Shown here: in pieces, positions 60,136-63,413 of the stretch | Layout: every line of letters starts with the position of its first letter | Numbering within the stretch: position 1 is the first letter of the stretch | DNA from: an uncultured Flavobacteriales bacterium | GTDB lineage: Bacteria; Bacteroidota; Bacteroidia; Flavobacteriales_D; Crocinitomicaceae | Length of the DNA stretch: 63,413 nt | Direction: 5' to 3' | Assembly: GCA_937973685.1 (NCBI GenBank) | Contig: CALJKJ010000012.1 | Coordinates: forward strand, 1 to 63,413 | Translations under genes and position numbers: made by a program | The notes under the pieces: generated by a model | What the model was told of the DNA's origin: nothing | Databases searched by the model: none | The model's input: only the letters and a program-made list of their open reading frames with translations

Positions 60136-61929
60136 TTATTTTCTAACTACTAATTTTTTAGTAATCATAGTATTGTTAGCTACGAAATTTACTGTGTAAA
60201 CTCCAGCAGCCATAGTTGCTGTATTGATCTCAACTTTGTTTTTACCTGCAGTAGCATTTGTTACTGTAGCAGATGAAACTGTTTTACCAGCTAAATCAGT
60301 TACAACAACTGTTACGTCTGCATTGTTTTTCAAGTTGAAAGAAACAGTTGTAGACGCTGTTGCAGGGTTAGGGAACATGTTCAATTCGTATGCAGCTGCA
60401 TTTTCTTCGATAGAAGCATTGTCTTGGAAGTCAATACGAACCATTGGAGTTGAAGATGTGTAGTACCAAGTTGTGTTTGTCATATCATAGTAAAATGACG
60501 TTTGTTTTTCAGAGTTACCAGCAGTTCCAACTACTAAATCGTCTGTAGCTCCACCGTCACCGTATGAACCAACAACGATTAAATATGGAGTTCCAGCTAC
60601 TACAGGGAAAGCACTTGATAAAGGCAAATCGATTTCAGTACCAACCTCAGCAGCAGTTACGACATGTGTAATTGACCCAGCAGAGTAAATAAAGTCACCT
60701 GTAGCAGGATCAATGTCGTAAACTGTAGCGTAAATTTCAGCACCTGGATTTGTGTTTGGGTGCAAGAAAACATTTACAGAATAAATATTTGCATCAGCAA
60801 CAATATCAAAAATGTTACCTACTTCAAAACCTTCACCTTGGTTGAATGAACCTGAAGAGTAAGTTCCTCTGTCGCGTTGGTAAACATAGTTAGAAACATC
60901 AAATGAACCATTTGTAATCACATTATCAGTAGGAGCAGCATCTGTAGCACCAGAAGTTACAGCACCACCAAAAGCATATGTTCCAACAGTTGTTGGTGTG
61001 AAGTCTGTTGTAGCATCTACTGTATCAATCGCGTTTGGAGCTATTGTATCTAATGCAGAAGTTCCTGTGTAAGATCCAGATGTAGCTGTAAATAAAGCGT
61101 CATTTTGTGCAAGCGCACCTATGTTTTGAATAATTCCACCAAATTTCACTGCTGCGATTTGATCAACTGGCATTTTGTAATATGGTAAACGAGCTCCCCA
61201 TGGACCTTCAGTACCCCAGTACATTCCAGTTAAAGTTAAATCATAATCATCTGTTTGAGTGATTTTAACATCATCAACCGCCCAGAACCAGTCGTAAGCA
61301 CCAACGTATTTAAAACCAATTTTAACAGCTGCTTGTCCACCAGCAACAGATGAAATGTTTACTTGCACTTGTTGTGGGTTTGGAGCATTTGTACTTGTAG
61401 CCATTGAAGCATTCACTTCAAATTCTGTCCAAGTTGTACCACCATTATTAGAAACGATAACATACGTTTTCTCAGCATATCTTCTATGTGTTTGTTGGAA
61501 AACCAATGAAACATTAGGATTTGCACTCAAGTTAATTGTACCAGCAGTTACTATTGTTGCATTTTGTGTAGCAGAAGCACCTGCCGCATCAGAATTGATT
61601 AATGCATATCCGTTTGCTACAGATGTAAATGCAGCTGGATTTAATGCAGCTACAGGACCTGCACTCGCATTAGTAGTAATTGCCCAATCACCACCAGTAT
61701 GTGGAGGAGTTGCAGTTGAACCAGCGTTAGCAATAGTCCATTGAGATGGATTGCTGAAGTCGTTTGACCAAAGTGTAATACCTTTTTCTTCGTTTACCGT
61801 TGCTTTCGCAGGAACTTCAGAGATTGTATTAAACTTATTTACAGCGTTTTTTGTTGCTTGTTTAACAGTTTGAGCACTTGCTGTTCCAGCGAATGCTACT
61901 GCTAAAATTCCAATGTAAATTTTTTTCAT
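60136..61929 (-). CDS. T9SS-secreted protein with choice-of-anchor-J-like domain
   Basis: A 597-residue exported protein. Signal peptide (MKKIYIGILAVAFAGTASAQ), a region rich in Ala, Thr and Asn, a jelly-roll domain (about 50-225; LWSNDFSNPSQW, FQQTHRRYAEKTYVIVSNNG quoted in part, GAYDWFWAVDDVKI) of the choice-of-anchor/MAM-like type, a second beta region (about 335-480; GFEVGNIFDIVADANIYSV), and a C-terminal type A sorting domain (MFPNPATASTTVSF, TDLAGKTV, MAAGVYTVNF, KKLVVRK). It is a likely abundant surface or secreted protein, substrate unknown. The terminator is strong. Confidence 0.87.
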   Translation of the reverse strand: MKKIYIGILAVAFAGTASAQTVKQATKNAVNKFNTISEVPAKATVNEEKGITLWSNDFSNPSQWTIANAGSTATPPHTGGDWAITTNASAGPVAALNPAAFTSVANGYALINSDAAGASATQNATIVTAGTINLSANPNVSLVFQQTHRRYAEKTYVIVSNNGGTTWTEFEVNASMATSTNAPNPQQVQVNISSVAGGQAAVKIGFKYVGAYDWFWAVDDVKITQTDDYDLTLTGMYWGTEGPWGARLPYYKMPVDQIAAVKFGGIIQNIGALAQNDALFTATSGSYTGTSALDTIAPNAIDTVDATTDFTPTTVGTYAFGGAVTSGATDAAPTDNVITNGSFDVSNYVYQRDRGTYSSGSFNQGEGFEVGNIFDIVADANIYSVNVFLHPNTNPGAEIYATVYDIDPATGDFIYSAGSITHVVTAAEVGTEIDLPLSSAFPVVAGTPYLIVVGSYGDGGATDDLVVGTAGNSEKQTSFYYDMTNTTWYYTSSTPMVRIDFQDNASIEENAAAYELNMFPNPATASTTVSFNLKNNADVTVVVTDLAGKTVSSATVTNATAGKNKVEINTATMAAGVYTVNFVANNTMITKKLVVRK

Positions 61930-62042
61930 AGCGATTTATAATTTGTCGTAAAAATATAGAATGCTTTTTATAAATAAAAGATTTTTTTAAAATAAAAATT
62001 TCAAATGAAATACAATTGATAATTAAGGAGTTATTTCATCAA

Positions 62043-62951
62043 TCACAATAAAAACTGCAAGGGTATTTCAAATCGTTTACTCCACGATTTCTCTGAATGA
62101 TTCTCACCAGGAAAAAATCGGGATTGAAAATTTCTTTTTGGAACTTTCCCCTTGTTCATGAAGAGACTATTGACATGTTTTTGAAAAGGTGCGTAGAGTG
62201 CGTCCAACGTTTGATTGCCATAGTCGAAGTAAATCTTGTGTGTTTTGAAAATGCTCATGTGTTGGTCGATATATGCATAAAACGCCACAGGTATTGGATT
62301 GTTTTCAACACTAAAAACTCCAGGCCAATGCGTAGATATACAAGCGGCACCACCAAATACTTCAGGATATTCGCAAATTGCGTATAGTGAAATCAACCCA
62401 CCCATACTAGCGCCAGCTACAAATGTATTTTCTTTATCAACGAATGTTGAATAGGTTTTATCAATATATGGTTTTAATTCTTGTACAAGAAATTTCAAAT
62501 AATTATCCGATTGAATTGTATCGGCAAATAGGCGCGTTTGTGGATCGCGGTTTAATTGGTAAAGCGAATCCTGAGTGCTTTTGGATAATGATTTGAATGG
62601 TTTTTCAGGGAAATATTCCGCATGTCTTTTCGCATCTCCGTTCCAAACGCCTACTACAATCGTGTTCTTTATCTTTTTGGTATCGATTAATCGCTGCATC
62701 GTTTCATCGACCTGCCATTCTTGTTTGTTCCACATAATCGTAGAATCAAACAATGCTTTGCCATCGTGCATGTACAAAACAGCGTATTGCTTTGCAGGGT
62801 TGTAATTATTGGGCAACCAAACAGCAACCGATCTGTCCGAAACAAAAGTGGAGTGAAAACTAGGTATGAAATCAATTTTACCGGCACTGACTGTTGGTAG
62901 TTGTGCGAAACAAGTTGAAAAATAAAGACTAACCAAAAATAAGAGACGCAT
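62043..62951 (-). CDS. Exported esterase (putative esterase D/Fes-like alpha/beta hydrolase)
   Basis: About 302 residues: signal peptide (MRLLFLVSLYFSTCFAQ), VAVWLPNNYNPAKQYAVLYMHDG (quoted in part) typical of the PF00756 esterase family, nucleophile elbow GASMGG (Ser), and C-terminal histidine in PGENHSEKSW. The family hydrolyses esters such as feruloyl or siderophore esters; here the substrate is unknown. The start MRLLF was preferred to an ATG two codons earlier. It ends just after the upstream 94-bp gap from the T9SS gene. Confidence 0.88.
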   Translation of the reverse strand: MRLLFLVSLYFSTCFAQLPTVSAGKIDFIPSFHSTFVSDRSVAVWLPNNYNPAKQYAVLYMHDGKALFDSTIMWNKQEWQVDETMQRLIDTKKIKNTIVVGVWNGDAKRHAEYFPEKPFKSLSKSTQDSLYQLNRDPQTRLFADTIQSDNYLKFLVQELKPYIDKTYSTFVDKENTFVAGASMGGLISLYAICEYPEVFGGAACISTHWPGVFSVENNPIPVAFYAYIDQHMSIFKTHKIYFDYGNQTLDALYAPFQKHVNSLFMNKGKVPKRNFQSRFFPGENHSEKSWSKRFEIPLQFLL

Positions 62952-63067
62952 GTTCATAATGAAAGATTTTTTGTAAAAATAAGGATTAGACGTTGAAGCG
63001 CAAATAATAGTAATTAGGTGTAAAGTAGATTAAAGGTAAGTTGGTATGTAATTTCCGAACGGATTAT
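62952..63067. other. Non-coding stretch upstream of the esterase gene
   Basis: No open reading frame, hairpin or recognisable promoter element (no exact TAnnTTTG) was seen here. It lies between the esterase start and the 37-bp repeat, and is AT-rich. Confidence 0.5.
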
Positions 63068-63104
63068 TTACCCGGGTAATTTGTGGTAAAGCTGCAGATT
63101 GACC
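63068..63104. repeat. Intergenic repeat, copy 2 (37 bp, contains TTACCCGGGTAA)
   Basis: Begins with TTACCCGGGTAA (63068-63079) and continues with TTGTGGTAAAGCTG and TTGACC; three differences from the copy at 37362-37398. It lies in the same orientation, beyond the tRNA terminators on the minus strand. Confidence 0.8.
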
Positions 63105-63146
63105 CTAATGTAAAAAAACTAAAACTTATTAATAGTTTAACAAAAA

Positions 63147-63178
63147 AGAAAAATCCCGAACACCGAAGTGATCGAGAT
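63147..63178 (-). terminator. Second hairpin downstream of the tRNA cluster
   Basis: Minus strand: ATCTCGATCAC, loop TTCG, GTGTTCGGGAT (11 bp with one mismatch and one G-T), then T-rich sequence. Located about 50 bp beyond the first tRNA terminator. Confidence 0.65.
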
Positions 63179-63225
63179 GAATCCTACAAGTCAAAGGTGG
63201 AAGCCCTTAAACAAGTTTCATAAAA

Positions 63226-63257
63226 ACAAAAAACCCTGATTTTGACATCAGGGTTTT
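63226..63257 (-). terminator. Terminator of the tRNA-Gly/tRNA-Leu unit
   Basis: AAAACCCTGAT (63230-63240) pairs with ATCAGGGTTTT (63247-63257); on the minus strand it is followed by T6. It begins 2 bp after the tRNA-Leu 3' end. Confidence 0.88.
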
Positions 63258-63258
63258 G

Positions 63259-63342
63259 TACTCGGAGCGGGACTTGAACCCGCACGCCCATACAGGCACA
63301 GGATTTTAAGTCCGGCGTGTCTACCAATTCCACCATCCGAGC
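63259..63342 (-). tRNA. tRNA-Leu (anticodon UAA)
   Basis: An 84-nt tRNA with acceptor GCTCGGA/TCCGAGT, an extended variable arm as in class II tRNAs, T-loop GGTTCAAGTCC and anticodon loop CTTAAAA, giving anticodon TAA. CCA is not encoded. It follows tRNA-Gly by 7 nt on the same strand. Confidence 0.93.
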
Positions 63343-63349
63343 GGACTTG

Positions 63350-63413
63350 AGCGGGAGACGAGATTCGAACTCGCGACCCCAACCTTGGCAAGGTTGTGCT
63401 CTACCAACTGAGC
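63350..63413 (-). tRNA. tRNA-Gly (anticodon GCC), 5' end outside the window
   Basis: The visible part has D-stem GCTC...GAGC, anticodon loop TTGCCAA (GCC), T-loop GTTCGAATC and acceptor 3' strand CTCCCGC with discriminator T. The first nine or so nucleotides lie beyond the window edge. Confidence 0.9.

Noticed and set aside
37362..63104. The 37-bp repeats as part of a CRISPR array
   Set aside because: Only two copies, 25.7 kb apart, with no spacers between and no cas genes.

Overview
The window looks like a chromosomal segment of an AT-rich member of the Bacteroidota, most likely Flavobacteriales (perhaps a Crocinitomicaceae/Fluviicola-like lineage; the family is a guess). The reasons are type IX secretion (T9SS) C-terminal sorting domains, DUF4270 and DUF5686 proteins, CarboxypepD_reg/TonB-plug proteins, an HYC_CC_PP-family protein, RmuC and Nfu of the Bacteroidota type, and many matches to the Bacteroidota -7 promoter element TAnnTTTG. 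I see no transposase, integrase, phage structural gene or CRISPR array. Most of the content is core metabolism and envelope biology.

Layout. 0-5.5 kb: a truncated secreted protein coupled to a tiny T9SS-tail-like ORF, Mn-type superoxide dismutase, and a two-gene operon of secreted amidohydrolase-like proteins. 5.6-9.4 kb: a plus-strand unit with a cytochrome-b-like membrane protein, a cytochrome c lipoprotein, hflX and three carotenoid genes (CruF-like, crtZ, lycopene cyclase). 9.4-13.9 kb: a coupled operon of an RND/MMPL exporter, rmlA and a polyprenyl synthase. 14-20.7 kb: an S9 peptidase, a pterin dehydratase, then a GT5-like protein, DUF4270 lipoprotein and glmS. 20.8-22.6 kb: panC, panD and an RfaE2-type adenylyltransferase. 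22.6-24.6 kb: an MlaE/MlaF-type ABC pair. 24.7-26.4 kb: SprT-like protein and manC. 26.5-27.9 kb: a plug-only protein and Nfu.

27.9-32.4 kb is a metal-homeostasis block: a Fur-family regulator with a CDF exporter on the minus strand, and divergently an HYC_CC_PP protein, a TonB-dependent receptor and an exported HMA protein. 32.5-37.3 kb: a small T9SS cargo, a possible orphan immunity protein, a CPA2 antiporter and metK. 37.5-44 kb: gap, a Pif1-like helicase, rmuC and an outer-membrane D15 protein. 44-51.5 kb: a 47-residue lipoprotein, lptB, a DUF5686 protein, tatC, recQ and thyA. 51.6-57.8 kb: a small secreted protein, a CotH-type T9SS protein, a nucleoside permease, a bifunctional-nuclease-family protein and etfBA. 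58-63.4 kb: pdhB, fabD, a T9SS cargo, an esterase and a tRNA-Gly/tRNA-Leu cluster.

The signals I find most interesting are: (1) a 21-bp perfect palindrome between etfBA and pdhB whose half-sites and spacing recur upstream of gap; (2) a 37-bp intergenic repeat containing TTACCCGGGTAA, present at about 37.4 and 63.1 kb; (3) the five-gene metal block, in which three exported proteins carry CC motifs; (4) a slippery A7 run at the end of an amidohydrolase gene followed by a coding-like -1-frame tail; (5) several genes whose -7 box lies 4 nt before the ATG, which predicts leaderless mRNAs. Coordinates come from reading the sequence; family names rest on recognisable motifs and not on a database search.
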